A stretch of DNA of 64,000 bases, taken from contig NZ_JAFFPT010000045.1 in NCBI RefSeq assembly GCF_016918785.1, positions 62,001-126,000 of the forward strand. The letters are read 5' to 3'. Below are positions 8,692 through 17,794 of the stretch, one piece after another. The DNA comes from Leptospira ainazelensis (lineage in GTDB: Bacteria > Spirochaetota > Leptospiria > Leptospirales > Leptospiraceae). The position numbers were made by a program, and so were the translations under genes. The notes beneath the pieces were generated by a model that saw only the letters and a list, made by a program, of their open reading frames with translations, had not been told where the DNA came from and did not search any database. The first letter of the stretch is position 1, and each line of letters begins with the position of its first letter.

Positions 8692-9723
8692 ATGCCTCCT
8701 GAATCACCTAACATATTGAACCACATTCAGCCGATCGAATACGACAAGGGTAAGGTTATTTTCCGTCAGGGAGATCCTTCCAAAAATCAGATGTTTTTTA
8801 TTTCTAAGGGTTCCGTCGTTTTATCCGAAACCGTTGACGGCAAAGAGCGCGCCATTTGTCGCATTAACGAAAATAATTTTTTCGGAGAAATGGCTTTGCT
8901 AACCGGCGGAAAAAGAACCGCTTCGGCGATCTCCGCGGTGGACGGTGTACGTTTGATTTCCTTGGACAGTAGCATTATCGAAAACATGATTCAAAAAAAT
9001 CCGAAGTTTATGTTTCGAATGCTCCTAACGGCCGCTAGTCGACATTATAGGGAAGAATTGAACTTTTCAAAATTGGAATATCTTGTTAAAATCGATCCTT
9101 CCAATTTAGAGTTTGCGGACGATTATGAGAATTGTAGAATTCATAATCTTGGAGTGATCAGCAGAATTTACGGACATCTGAGCAGTTATTTTCCACCCGG
9201 TAAGTTTCTGTTTCGCTCCGGCGAGCCGGCTTCCGAAAAACTTTGGTTTGTTCTTCAGGGAAAATTAGTACTTTGTAAAGTGGCCAAGGACGGTTCTGAA
9301 TCGGAAGTTCGAGACTATCATCCCGGAGATTTATTGGATTTGTCTTCGCTCATCGGTTCTAAACCGAGAGTATTTGCGGTAAAAGCGGTGGATGATACCG
9401 CCGTGGTAACTTCGATCGATCGAAATTTATTGTATCGAGTTCTAACCTTGAATCCAAAATTATTCTTCAACGTGTTTAAGACGATCGTTTACGATTTTAC
9501 AATTCTAAATCATTGTTTTAAGATGAGTAGAATTGGAGAGACAAGTATTTCCAATGGAGTTGTCCACGTTCCGGAAACTGAAGAAGTCGGAGGCGAGAAC
9601 GGGGAAGGGCTCGATCACCTTGCAGAACAAGCTTCAACCGCAGTATGCGAAGACGCGGCCGCGTCCCCTGAATCAAACTCCCAACCGGAAACTGCCGGAG
9701 CTCGGAACAAAGAAAACTCTTAA
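8692..9723 (+). CDS. Cyclic-nucleotide-binding protein with two cNMP domains
   Basis: A 343-residue soluble protein with two cyclic-nucleotide-binding folds. The first (about 12-125) has an intact phosphate-binding cassette, FFGEMALLTGGKRTASA, with Glu66 and Arg75, the residues that hold the ribose and phosphate of cAMP or cGMP. The second (about 160-275) keeps the fold (FPPGKFLFRSGEP, HPGDLLDLSSLIG) but lacks the matching Arg-Thr-Ala and is probably a non-binding or structural copy. There is no helix-turn-helix or enzymatic domain; the C-terminal 60 residues are acidic and low-complexity. It converges on the Amt-adenylate cyclase gene with a four-base 3' overlap, so it is a plausible receptor for that enzyme's product. 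Confidence 0.88.
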   Translation: MPPESPNILNHIQPIEYDKGKVIFRQGDPSKNQMFFISKGSVVLSETVDGKERAICRINENNFFGEMALLTGGKRTASAISAVDGVRLISLDSSIIENMIQKNPKFMFRMLLTAASRHYREELNFSKLEYLVKIDPSNLEFADDYENCRIHNLGVISRIYGHLSSYFPPGKFLFRSGEPASEKLWFVLQGKLVLCKVAKDGSESEVRDYHPGDLLDLSSLIGSKPRVFAVKAVDDTAVVTSIDRNLLYRVLTLNPKLFFNVFKTIVYDFTILNHCFKMSRIGETSISNGVVHVPETEEVGGENGEGLDHLAEQASTAVCEDAAASPESNSQPETAGARNKENS

Positions 9724-11825
9724 GGTCTAAATCCGAAAAAGAGTTCTTCGGAAGGAAGAGTTTTGCGCTCCGTTAAAATGAAGGTATTGATTTTTCCCTT
9801 TCCTTTGATCTCTACGTCCTCTCTTTTTTCCATCGCAAATTCTTCCGAAATCAAATTTGCGGTAGAATGAGTCACTTGGATTTGGCCGCTCAAACCGTGA
9901 GACTCCATTCTACTCGCTATGTTCACCGCATCGCCCCAAATATCATAGATAAACTTTTTGGTTCCGATCACACCGGCCACGACAGGTCCGGTATTGATCC
10001 CGATCCTCATATCAAGTTTTATATTGCCTTCCTTAATTCTAAATCGTTTGAGCATATCCATCATTTCCCAAGCCATATGAGCGATTGCTAATGTATGATC
10101 TTTTCTCGGTTGTGGAAGACCGCCTACTACCATATAGGCGTCACCTATCGTTTTGATCTTTTCAAGGCCGTATTTTTCGGCCATAAGATCGAACGCGGAG
10201 AATACCTTGTTCAGGATACGGACCACTTTTTCCGGATGAAACTTTCCGGCGATTTCGGTAAAACCCACGATGTCGGCGAATAGGATGCTCGCTTCGCTAA
10301 AACTTTGAGCAATGACGGAACTGTCTTTTTTGAGTTTATCGGCGATGGACTTTGGAAGGACGTTTAATAATAGTTTTTCAGCCCTTTCCTGCTCCTTTTG
10401 GACTTTGGCATAAGCCTTTGCGAGTTCCTTTCTCGCCTTTTCATTTTCGTTCAAAGTGATTCTAACGGTGCCAAGGACTTGATTGTATCGATCAGCGATT
10501 TGTCCTACTTCGGTAAAGGGTTCTACAGGAACATTATAACTAAGATCACCCGTTTTTTTCTGATGTTCCATGACAAGAAATAGATCGATCAATTCCGTAG
10601 TAGCGCGGTGTTCTGAAATATTCAATCCTTGGTATTCTTCCTCAGGATCGACTCTCAATTTGAAAAAGCGATTGATCGTATAAAAAAACAGATAGGAAGT
10701 TCCGAAAACAAAGGCGCCGATCGTAACGATTCCCAAAAGTTGAATTTGGATCTGCTGCCATCGGGTTAAACCGGAATTTAGAATCTGAAGATTTCCGAAA
10801 ATTCCCACACAGAGCGTTCCGAAAATTCCCATTCCAAGATGGACCGGAACCGCGCCGACGGCGTCGTCAATTTTAAATTTTTCTAATGTATCTTCGATTG
10901 GGGATACGAGAATTCCCGCAAGAATTCCGATCAATCCGGCTTCCATCGCGTTGACGACGTTTGCACAGGCCGTGATAGCTACGAGACCTCCTAACGATCC
11001 GTTTAAAGGAAGAACCGCATCCGGATAACCTTTTCGAAACCAACCTACGAACAAACCCGAAAACATCGCGGCGCCGGATGCGAGAACCGTATTTAAAAGT
11101 ACGGTTGGAACGTGTTTATCAAAGGCAAGAGTACTTCCTCCGTTAAAGCCGAACCATCCAACCCAAAGAATGATTCCGCCTAACATTGCTAAGGGGAGAT
11201 TGCTTCCCGTAACTTTACGCGGAGGTTCCCCATCCACGAATCTTCCGGTTCTTGGACCGACTACGAGCAAAAATGCGAGTGCGACCCAACCGCCGACGCT
11301 ATGAACTACGGATGATCCCGCAAAATCCCTAAATCCTAAAACCGAAAGCCAACCGTGTGTTTCGGATTGGTAGAGTCCGGCCCAAACCCAATGTCCCGCG
11401 ATAGGATAGATAAAACCCGATATTAGAATAGTTGAAATGATATAAGAAACGAACTTGAGTCTTTCTGCAATGGCGCCTGAAACTATGGTGGCCGCAGTTC
11501 CGCAGAATACCAATTGAAAGAGAAAGAACGCTGGGCTCCATATATCGTCCGGAGGAAATACGGGAAGGAACCAGGAAGTTCCGAAAATTCCTTTCCAAGA
11601 CTGACCGAACATCAGACCGAAGCCGAGAAACCAAAAAAGAACGGTGGCGATTCCGAAGTCCGCTATGTTTTTGATCGCGACGTTGATGGAATTTTTTGCT
11701 CTTGTCAGACCGGATTCTAAAATTAAGAATCCGCCTTGCATCAAAAGGACAAGTCCGGAACAGAGTAAGATCCACAAAACGTCGGTTAGAGATTTTTCAG
11801 TCGAGCCCATAAACATTAAATGCAT
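9720..11825 (-). CDS. Ammonium transporter (Amt) fused to adenylate cyclase
   Basis: A 701-residue two-module protein. Residues about 10-390 are an Amt/Rh channel with 11 or so membrane spans, including SGAIAERLKF, DFAGSSVVHS with His175 and DDAVGAVPVHLG with His329, the twin-His pair of ammonium channels. A linker (about 390-495) has a HAMP-like and coiled-coil character. Residues about 505-690 are a class III cyclase: metal Asp518 (FADIVGFT) and Asp562, Lys558 and Asp628 (adenine-choosing pair), Asn635 and Arg639 (transition state). It therefore most likely makes cAMP in response to ammonium. Start ATG has AGGA nine bases upstream. Activity and the sensing role are inferred; all key residues of both modules are present. 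Confidence 0.93.
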   Translation of the reverse strand: MHLMFMGSTEKSLTDVLWILLCSGLVLLMQGGFLILESGLTRAKNSINVAIKNIADFGIATVLFWFLGFGLMFGQSWKGIFGTSWFLPVFPPDDIWSPAFFLFQLVFCGTAATIVSGAIAERLKFVSYIISTILISGFIYPIAGHWVWAGLYQSETHGWLSVLGFRDFAGSSVVHSVGGWVALAFLLVVGPRTGRFVDGEPPRKVTGSNLPLAMLGGIILWVGWFGFNGGSTLAFDKHVPTVLLNTVLASGAAMFSGLFVGWFRKGYPDAVLPLNGSLGGLVAITACANVVNAMEAGLIGILAGILVSPIEDTLEKFKIDDAVGAVPVHLGMGIFGTLCVGIFGNLQILNSGLTRWQQIQIQLLGIVTIGAFVFGTSYLFFYTINRFFKLRVDPEEEYQGLNISEHRATTELIDLFLVMEHQKKTGDLSYNVPVEPFTEVGQIADRYNQVLGTVRITLNENEKARKELAKAYAKVQKEQERAEKLLLNVLPKSIADKLKKDSSVIAQSFSEASILFADIVGFTEIAGKFHPEKVVRILNKVFSAFDLMAEKYGLEKIKTIGDAYMVVGGLPQPRKDHTLAIAHMAWEMMDMLKRFRIKEGNIKLDMRIGINTGPVVAGVIGTKKFIYDIWGDAVNIASRMESHGLSGQIQVTHSTANLISEEFAMEKREDVEIKGKGKINTFILTERKTLPSEELFFGFRP

Positions 11826-12206
11826 GCATATTTCCTGTAAAATTGAATCCCAAATTTCTACTACATCAGATTTTTCCCGAGTTCGTCGTCTCTAAGATAT
11901 ATAAAAACGAACCTGATTCGATCGAGCGTTTTGAAATATCGAAAAGATAACTTAGGGGACAGTCTTTTTATTTTTATAATCGGTCCGTTATGTTTCCATT
12001 TCTAAGATTAATCCTTATATGGAACAAAATGATTCTTCCCTTGGAATAAGAAACGGATCATCATAACGTTGTAAAACGATTTATTAGAATTCTTTCGAGA
12101 ATCATAGTCACCCGTTTGAGGGAGAACGACTATGATCAAAATTGAATACACTTTTTAATGCGAAGACCGTAATTGATACAATTTGCAGATTCTTTGAATA
12201 AAATGT
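11826..12206. other. Spacer upstream of Amt-cyclase gene with a hairpin
   Basis: This 381-base A+T-rich spacer holds no supported gene. It contains the 5' region of the Amt-cyclase gene (minus strand) and the 3' flank of mltA. One clear feature is a perfect 9-base inverted repeat, ATCATAGTC (12101-12109) and GACTATGAT (12128-12136), with an 18-base loop. It lacks a T-run on either side, so it is not an obvious terminator and may be an operator or RNA structure. An 8-codon ATG frame starting at 12132 after GAGGGAG is too short to call. Confidence 0.5.
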
Positions 12207-13301
12207 CTACTTCTTCGGCAGAATTAAGAAGATTCTTCCGGCGGTTTGAATTCTTCCGGATTGTTCTTCCGCCTTTTTTCCGGTTCCTAAAAAGTAATCC
12301 AGTCGTCCGTGTCCCGTTATCTTCGATCCACGGTCGTGAACGAAAACGAGTCGATTCTCCTCGTTGACGACGGAAGACTCAAAAGAAATCAACGCGGGTA
12401 TACCTAACGGGATGTTCGGGTCCATCGCGACCGATCTTTTGGGAATGAGTTCGATCCCTCCGCTTCCCCTCGGAGCGGAGGATTCTTTTTGAAAGAATAC
12501 ATAACGAGGATTTTTTAAGATCGCCGCCTTGACTTCTTGCGGATGGTCGACAATACATTCTCTGAGATCCGATGGGATCAAACTTTGACAAACACCGTTC
12601 AGCGATTCGGCGGGGCTGATATATCTATGTCCGTTATCGGAAGAATACGTTATACGAAATGGATTTCGATTCGGAATTTGAACGACTGCGGAACCTTCCA
12701 GTTGTGCGAGATGGAGGTCGACGATTTTGACGTATACGATCGGTTTGGTTTTGGATTTCCAAAAAGAAGGATCTTCCATTTGGGTTCTGCTCTCATAAGG
12801 GCTGAATTTTCCGTCGATAATTTTTCCAACGACCCTTTCCGCGTTTTGTTTTTTTACGACTAAGTCGGAAGGCGTTTGTAAGATCGGATGAACAAAGTCT
12901 CCTTCAGCTCGTTCTCTTCCTTCTATGATAACTTCGTAATATCCGGTAATCTTTCCTTTGTTGGGATCGGAAGTTTCCAGAAGAAAAAACGATTTTTGAA
13001 ATTCGATTCTTCTTTTTTCCGAATCTTTTTGTTTTAGAATATTTCTTAGTTTTTCCAAAGCGGTCAAAAACTCTTTTCTATCGTAAGAATTTTTGTAGAG
13101 CTTCGTTTTCCATTCCACGGGCAATCTTTCAAAGTATGACTTTGATTCTCGAAAGGCGCGTTCTAAGTTTTCTAAGTCCTCGGCTTCGCGGATAGTCGGC
13201 GTTTTTTTTACGCGTATAAATCCGGATTCTTCCAATTCCTTTGCATAAAATCCCGTAAAATTTGTTAGAAAGAATATGCAGAAAAAGAGAAGTACTCGCA
13301 T
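12207..13301 (-). CDS. mltA: MltA-type lytic transglycosylase
   Basis: A 364-residue envelope protein with a signal peptide ([20 protein letters not shown]). The MltA domain (about 110-255) contains ITGYYEV, the HPI(L) segment and ISPAESLNG; the C-terminal 3D domain (about 285-355) has [21 protein letters not shown] followed by SGRIQTAG, which carries the catalytic Asp of this family. MltA cleaves the glycan strand of peptidoglycan between MurNAc and GlcNAc, leaving a 1,6-anhydro end. There is no lipobox, so it is probably periplasmic rather than membrane-anchored like the E. coli enzyme. Its ATG lies two bases after the stop of the upstream AraC-type membrane regulator gene, pointing to a coupled operon. 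Confidence 0.92.
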   Translation of the reverse strand: MRVLLFFCIFFLTNFTGFYAKELEESGFIRVKKTPTIREAEDLENLERAFRESKSYFERLPVEWKTKLYKNSYDRKEFLTALEKLRNILKQKDSEKRRIEFQKSFFLLETSDPNKGKITGYYEVIIEGRERAEGDFVHPILQTPSDLVVKKQNAERVVGKIIDGKFSPYESRTQMEDPSFWKSKTKPIVYVKIVDLHLAQLEGSAVVQIPNRNPFRITYSSDNGHRYISPAESLNGVCQSLIPSDLRECIVDHPQEVKAAILKNPRYVFFQKESSAPRGSGGIELIPKRSVAMDPNIPLGIPALISFESSVVNEENRLVFVHDRGSKITGHGRLDYFLGTGKKAEEQSGRIQTAGRIFLILPKK

Positions 13302-13303
13302 CT

Positions 13304-14917
13304 TTAAATAGATTCCGGAAAGAGCATCAGCCTGTACTCCGACGGCGTCATCCCGGTAAATAATTTAAAGGATTTTTCCATCTCTCTTGCGGAAATAAAA
13401 CCCGATCTTCTGGCGATGTCCAAAGGTTTTAGATCCTTTCTCGTTTTTAAAAGATGTTTAGCTTCTTCTACTCGATATTGGTTCGTATAACTTTCAAAAG
13501 ACTGCAGTTTAGAAGATTCTTGAATAAACTGTTCGAGGTCAAGAGGTGTTATTCTTAAAATGCTCGCCAAGTCGTCCTTGGTCAGTTCCGGATTCTTAAA
13601 AATTCTTTCTACTTTGAATAAATGATCGATGCTGAACTGAAGGGAAGGGGTTTTGTTTTTCGATTCCGGATTCGTTAGACGATCTGGTTTTCTTAATTTT
13701 TCCTGCAGCTGTTGGATATCATAGGCTCGACTCAGAGTTTTTCTTCTTACGAACTTTTCTCGATCCGATAAGCTGATCATTACCACGATATAAATCGTCG
13801 GAAGTGCAAGAACATACGCGTGAACGGTATATTCGTTGTATTGAAACACATCGAGGTAGTAGAGCAACGTAACCATCACACTTCCTACGATCGGGATCAT
13901 ACAGAGTGTGATTTTTCTCGCCGGCTTAAAGGAACGAAAAACCAAAACGGTGCTAACGATGATTAAACTGCACGCAACGATATAAGTCCATGCGAATATC
14001 CTAACCGCAAGCGGACGATAAGGAAGAAAGGAAGTATAAACCGCTAAAAACAAAACGGCAAAAGATCCTACAAATAACATTCTTTGGAAGAATCTCGGAA
14101 GAGAAGAGGGTAAAAGAAATTGATACATAAAATGTACGGAACATGCAAGAGCGAGTAACGCGAAAAGAGGCGGAGTGATATTTTGAAACTCCGGGAACAT
14201 AGGCCAGAGATATTTATATCCGCTTGCAAAACAGGCCCAACCCTCGAGAGATACAAAAATCAGAAACCCGACGGTATTCAAATAGATCGAATCCAAAGTC
14301 TGACGATAAACGAATACCGTGAGCAAGGAAATAAAAAGACTAAGAACCAACATAAAAAGTATGATAAGATTTCTATAATAACTTCCTTTTTCGTATTCCA
14401 ATCCGGATTCCAAAATTAATGGAAAATTGATAATCGAGGAAGTTTGAATCCAGAGATAATAAATATTCTCCGCATTTTTATCCTCCAAAGGTTCTAAGTG
14501 AAAGACCGGATAGTAATCGTCGACGGCTCTTTCCGAGTAAGGGAATCGGTCTCCGGAAATTTGAACCGAGGATTTGGAAAAGACCGCCGCGGCATCCAAA
14601 GTAACTTGGGGAACTCTTAGAAAACATCTCGATCTGGGATATTCTTTGATGTTGAATCGAACCCAAACGGCTTCTTTGACAAATCCGAATTTTATAAACG
14701 GCTTTTTAAGTTCCGAATACGGGAGATCGGTTTTGGGTTTTGTAGGAACCGAGTTGGAAGGATTCGGATCCGTGGCAAACTCGATTTTCCCGAATTCACA
14801 GATTTCAGTTTGAGGATTCGAATAAAGAAGGTTAGGCGAAACGAGACTTAAAAATATAAAAAGGAAAACTAAACGAGTTTCCATCATGTTTTTTGATTTT
14901 GTTAAACGGCAGAACAT
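13304..14917 (-). CDS. 7TM-DISM receptor with C-terminal AraC-type HTH
   Basis: A membrane-embedded transcription-factor candidate of 537 residues. After a signal peptide (around [18 protein letters not shown]) comes an extracytoplasmic 7TMR-DISMED2-like beta domain (about 40-170), then seven hydrophobic spans (about 180-385), a short linker, and an AraC-family domain (about 430-535) with two HTHs, the second ending in [29 protein letters not shown]. The start may be ATG 14917 or the Met codons at 14887/14884, which place the signal peptide at the very N-terminus; no strong Shine-Dalgarno decides. The gene is followed by mltA after two bases, so envelope status may be sensed and passed to peptidoglycan turnover genes. 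The ligand and DNA targets are unknown. Confidence 0.88.
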   Translation of the reverse strand: MFCRLTKSKNMMETRLVFLFIFLSLVSPNLLYSNPQTEICEFGKIEFATDPNPSNSVPTKPKTDLPYSELKKPFIKFGFVKEAVWVRFNIKEYPRSRCFLRVPQVTLDAAAVFSKSSVQISGDRFPYSERAVDDYYPVFHLEPLEDKNAENIYYLWIQTSSIINFPLILESGLEYEKGSYYRNLIILFMLVLSLFISLLTVFVYRQTLDSIYLNTVGFLIFVSLEGWACFASGYKYLWPMFPEFQNITPPLFALLALACSVHFMYQFLLPSSLPRFFQRMLFVGSFAVLFLAVYTSFLPYRPLAVRIFAWTYIVACSLIIVSTVLVFRSFKPARKITLCMIPIVGSVMVTLLYYLDVFQYNEYTVHAYVLALPTIYIVVMISLSDREKFVRRKTLSRAYDIQQLQEKLRKPDRLTNPESKNKTPSLQFSIDHLFKVERIFKNPELTKDDLASILRITPLDLEQFIQESSKLQSFESYTNQYRVEEAKHLLKTRKDLKPLDIARRSGFISAREMEKSFKLFTGMTPSEYRLMLFPESI

Positions 14918-15333
14918 TCTAATAAATTTGTATTTATTTAAAGTTCTAAGAAGATTGGAAACGTTTAAAAACCGAGGTTAGTCCGCGTTTTCTATACATT
15001 CGTCTAAGCCGAGAACCTAAGCGGTCTTATATTATCAAGAGCTTGAATTTCAGTCAAGAGTTCCAAATAATTTCCCCGACTTTTTCTACCTTCCTGAAAA
15101 TCAAAATTCAAAATGGAAAAGACCTAACACAAAACACGAAAGAATCATAATTTTCGTTAATCCGATTTCGATTAAGCGAAGTGTTCAATTTGTCGAGCCT
15201 TCGGCCCTTTTTTAGACTGAAAAAAAAACTGATTTCCACAACGAATTCGGCGCTTCCGCCGGACGAAAATTTTATCGTCCTTAAGTATAAAACTCTTGAC
15301 TATCTACCTACTGGTAGGTAGGTTTGTTTTAAG
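14918..15333. other. Divergent intergenic region
   Basis: This 416-base region separates the divergent AraC-type membrane regulator gene and the TetR gene. No gene is supported. The right end holds TTGACT (15296-15301) and the TetR-type palindrome described separately. The remainder is A+T-rich with no further strong repeat that I can see. Confidence 0.5.
15304..15321. promoter_or_regulatory. TetR operator palindrome in front of TetR gene
   Basis: CTACCTAC-TG-GTAGGTAG is a perfect 8-base inverted repeat with a two-base spacer, ending 12 bases before the TetR start codon and beginning two bases after a TTGACT -35-like hexamer (15296-15301). Position and symmetry are those of a TetR-family autoregulatory operator covering the promoter. 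A convincing -10 box is not visible, because the palindrome occupies that place (TAGGTT at 15319-15324 at best). Confidence 0.75.
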
Positions 15334-15927
15334 ATGAAACCCGCCGGAGACACAAGCGAAAAGATAGTCAATCTCGCCAGGGATTATTTTCAGAGTGTTG
15401 GATTTCAGTCCTTCAGCTTTCAAAACATAGCTGATGATTTGGGGATTAAGAAGTCTAGTATTCACTATCATTACTCTTCGAAGGAAGAGTTGGGTTTGGA
15501 ACTTCTTGAAATCTTTTTCAAGGATTTTGAAGAATATACTGAAAATCTTAAGGAAAGACCTCCGAGAGTCCGTTTGTTCGGATTGTTTAAACTCTACGAA
15601 GCTTATACCGGAGAGAATGATAAGATCTGTCCTTTCGGCGTTGTAGGAAGCGAATATCACGTTCTTACACAACCGATCAGGGATAAGTCTCTGGTCTTAC
15701 ACAATCAACATCGCGATTTTCTAATTCAAACTTTAAACGACGGCGTTAAGGACGGATCCTTTGTGCTTCCGTTACATTCTAAGGAAACCGCCGATCTATT
15801 TATGTCTGCGATCCAAGGTGCGATGCAAATTGCAAGGATTCGAAAAGATAAGGATTACTTCCCTAAAATAATCAAAAGTCTCAAATCGATGATTCAAATT
15901 AAGGAGCATAAAAATGCCGGCCACTGA
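15334..15927 (+). CDS. TetR/AcrR-family regulator
   Basis: A 197-residue repressor-type protein. The N-terminal HTH (about 8-55) reads IVNLARDYFQSVGFQSFSFQNIADDLGIKKSSIHYHYSSKEEL, typical of the family; the C-terminal part (about 75-190) is the variable ligand-binding helical domain, with CPFGVVGSEYHVL like LmrA/YxaF-type members. A perfect palindrome directly upstream is a likely operator, so autoregulation is expected. Its last 14 bases overlap the hotdog thioesterase gene, which implies co-transcription and a shared inducer such as a fatty acyl compound; the inducer is inference. Confidence 0.9.
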   Translation: MKPAGDTSEKIVNLARDYFQSVGFQSFSFQNIADDLGIKKSSIHYHYSSKEELGLELLEIFFKDFEEYTENLKERPPRVRLFGLFKLYEAYTGENDKICPFGVVGSEYHVLTQPIRDKSLVLHNQHRDFLIQTLNDGVKDGSFVLPLHSKETADLFMSAIQGAMQIARIRKDKDYFPKIIKSLKSMIQIKEHKNAGH

Positions 15928-16417
15928 TACGATTTCAAAAGTTAGCGAAGAACTCAATAGAATGTCTGAAAAAATGGCAAAAGAATACGGTATTAGCCTC
16001 GAGGTTCCGCCGAAATCTTTTAAAGAAATGAAGGGAGAATTTTTAGAAATAGAATCGAAAAGAATTTTAGTTCGTTTTCCGTATGACGCTCGTTTTGCGA
16101 ATCCAATCGGAATGTTTCAGGGCGGAATGCTTTGTACGGCTTTAGACAACACGTTCGGGCCGCTTTCGTATATCACCGCGAAAAAACCCTGCGTTACCAC
16201 TGATCTTTCGACTCAATTCTTCCGGTCGTTCGCACCTCAAGACGAATATATCGAAATTGAAGCGAGAGTTGTCGCGAAGTCGCCAGCGATGTTGACTATG
16301 CTCGCCGAAGTCCGTAATCCGAAAAATAAACTCATCGCGACTTCCACTACGAGTATGTTGATTTTACAGGATTCTATGCTAAAAAGAATGAGCGGTAGAC
16401 AAGGCCAGGAAGAATAG
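15914..16417 (+). CDS. PaaI-type hotdog thioesterase
   Basis: A 167-residue protein of the hotdog fold. The central helix segment FANPIGMFQGGMLCTALDNTFGPLSY (about 65-90) with the GG-M motif and following strands TTDLSTQFFRSF, IEIEARVVAKSPAMLTMLAEVRN match PaaI/YbgC-like acyl-CoA thioesterases, which hydrolyse acyl-CoA to free acid and CoA. The helix carries Asp (ALDN) at the usual acidic position. It overlaps the TetR gene by 14 bases and is probably under that regulator. Acyl specificity is not predictable. Confidence 0.85.
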   Translation: MPATDTISKVSEELNRMSEKMAKEYGISLEVPPKSFKEMKGEFLEIESKRILVRFPYDARFANPIGMFQGGMLCTALDNTFGPLSYITAKKPCVTTDLSTQFFRSFAPQDEYIEIEARVVAKSPAMLTMLAEVRNPKNKLIATSTTSMLILQDSMLKRMSGRQGQEE

Positions 16418-16437
16418 AATTTTTCCTTATCGAAAAA

Positions 16438-16483
16438 TCTTTTCCCCGTTTTTTTTGCCGTCGCGGTTAAATCGGGGAAGAGA
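16438..16483. terminator. Hairpin between convergent genes
   Basis: TCTTTTCCCCG (16438-16448) pairs with CGGGGAAGAGA (16473-16483), allowing one G-U pair, 20 bases after the thioesterase stop. The loop is T-rich. It lies between two convergent genes and could terminate the plus-strand transcript, though the following bases are A-rich rather than U-rich. Confidence 0.45.
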
Positions 16484-16618
16484 TAAAAGATTCTTCTCAT
16501 TAAATTTCCATCCGTCGAATCCTTTTTATTTCCCGTCTGGAAGACTGATAAACAAAGGAAAAAATGAATTTCGATTTTGTTTCTCGAAAATGCAAGTTTC
16601 AAAAGCCGCGTTCAAACG

Positions 16619-17551
16619 TTAGTTGCAATCGATTTGACCGCAATTATCCCTTTCTTCCTCGGTTTCCAAGGTTACGTGTGCGATTTGAAGTCCTTTTAAA
16701 ATGGTTCTTGCTTCGGTTTTGATGATTCTTCGTCGTTCCGAAGAAAGATCGTTTTTCAAAACGAGATGTGCGGTCAGCGCGTTTTCCGTAGTGCTCAAAG
16801 ACCAAATATGAACATGATGAATATTTAATACTCCGTCGATCGATTTGAGTTGTTTCTCTACCGTTTCGGAATGAATCGTGTCCGGCGTCGAATCCAAACT
16901 CAAACGAAGGCTTTCCTTAAAAAGCGGAATGTTTCCATACAAAATAAACAAAGCGACGAGGAGACCGGCAACTGGATCGATCCAATAAATTCCCTTCCAC
17001 TGAATCAACAAACCCGAGACGATCACCCCCAAGGAAACCATTCCATCCGCGAGCAAATGAAGATACGCGCCTTTTAGATTTAAGTCGCCGTCCTTACTTT
17101 TGTGAAATAAAAACGAAGTGGAAAAGTTTACGACAACCCCGACGAGAGCAACGATTGCGATCATACCGCCGGAGACCGGACTCGGATTGGAAAGTTTTTC
17201 AATCGATTCGTAGACGATAAAAGCAAAGGTTCCAAAAAGAAGAATCGAGTTGAGAAGGCTGACTAAGATCGAAGACTTTTTCAAACCATAAGTAAAACCG
17301 GGAGAAGGCGCCCTTTGCTGAAGTTTGATCGCAATCCACGCGAGAAAAAGAGAACTCACGTCCATCAAGTTGTGTCCCGCGTCCGACAACAAAGCAAGGG
17401 AGCCGGACCACAACCCGATTCCTGCTTCGACCGCGGCGTATAAAAGATTGAAGGTCATCGCGATCATCAGCGCTCTGCTCGAGTTTTGATGATGATCACC
17501 ATGATTATGCGAGTGATCGTGAGAATGATTATGCGAGTGATGATGACCCAT
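16619..17551 (-). CDS. Cation diffusion facilitator (zinc/cadmium exporter type)
   Basis: A CDF antiporter of about 310 residues that moves Zn(II) or similar ions out of the cytoplasm against protons. A His-rich N-terminus (HHHSHNHSHDHSHNHGDHH) precedes six membrane spans; the transport site residues are in SDAGHNLMD (span 2) and HLLADGMVS (span 5), the HxxxD pair of zinc-preferring members. The C-terminal cytoplasmic domain (about 210-300) has HHVHIWSLSTTENALTAHL, the CDF dimerisation fold. I prefer ATG 17551, with GGAA seven bases upstream, to the TTG at 17563. Single gene, convergent with the thioesterase. Confidence 0.93.
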   Translation of the reverse strand: MGHHHSHNHSHDHSHNHGDHHQNSSRALMIAMTFNLLYAAVEAGIGLWSGSLALLSDAGHNLMDVSSLFLAWIAIKLQQRAPSPGFTYGLKKSSILVSLLNSILLFGTFAFIVYESIEKLSNPSPVSGGMIAIVALVGVVVNFSTSFLFHKSKDGDLNLKGAYLHLLADGMVSLGVIVSGLLIQWKGIYWIDPVAGLLVALFILYGNIPLFKESLRLSLDSTPDTIHSETVEKQLKSIDGVLNIHHVHIWSLSTTENALTAHLVLKNDLSSERRRIIKTEARTILKGLQIAHVTLETEEERDNCGQIDCN

Positions 17552-17794
17552 GTTTATTTCCAAGTTGAGTTAGAGTTCTGTTCCCAGATTAGAGGTTCCA
17601 CCGGTATGTAAATAGAAAAAATATTCTGTTGTTGAGAATGGATTCTCTAATGGAATTCTATGAGGACGTTTTTCCTTGAAGGTTGTTTTTATTAGACTTT
17701 TCTAAAAGAGATTTTGGATGTTTGAAATTGATTTCCTATTATCGAAAGAATCGTATTTTATGAAATCGTTGGATTCTATTTCGGATTTAAGTTT

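Noticed and set aside
12132..12158. Eight-codon ATG frame after a GAGGGAG sequence
   Set aside because: Too short to support, and it overlaps the right arm of a hairpin; could be chance.
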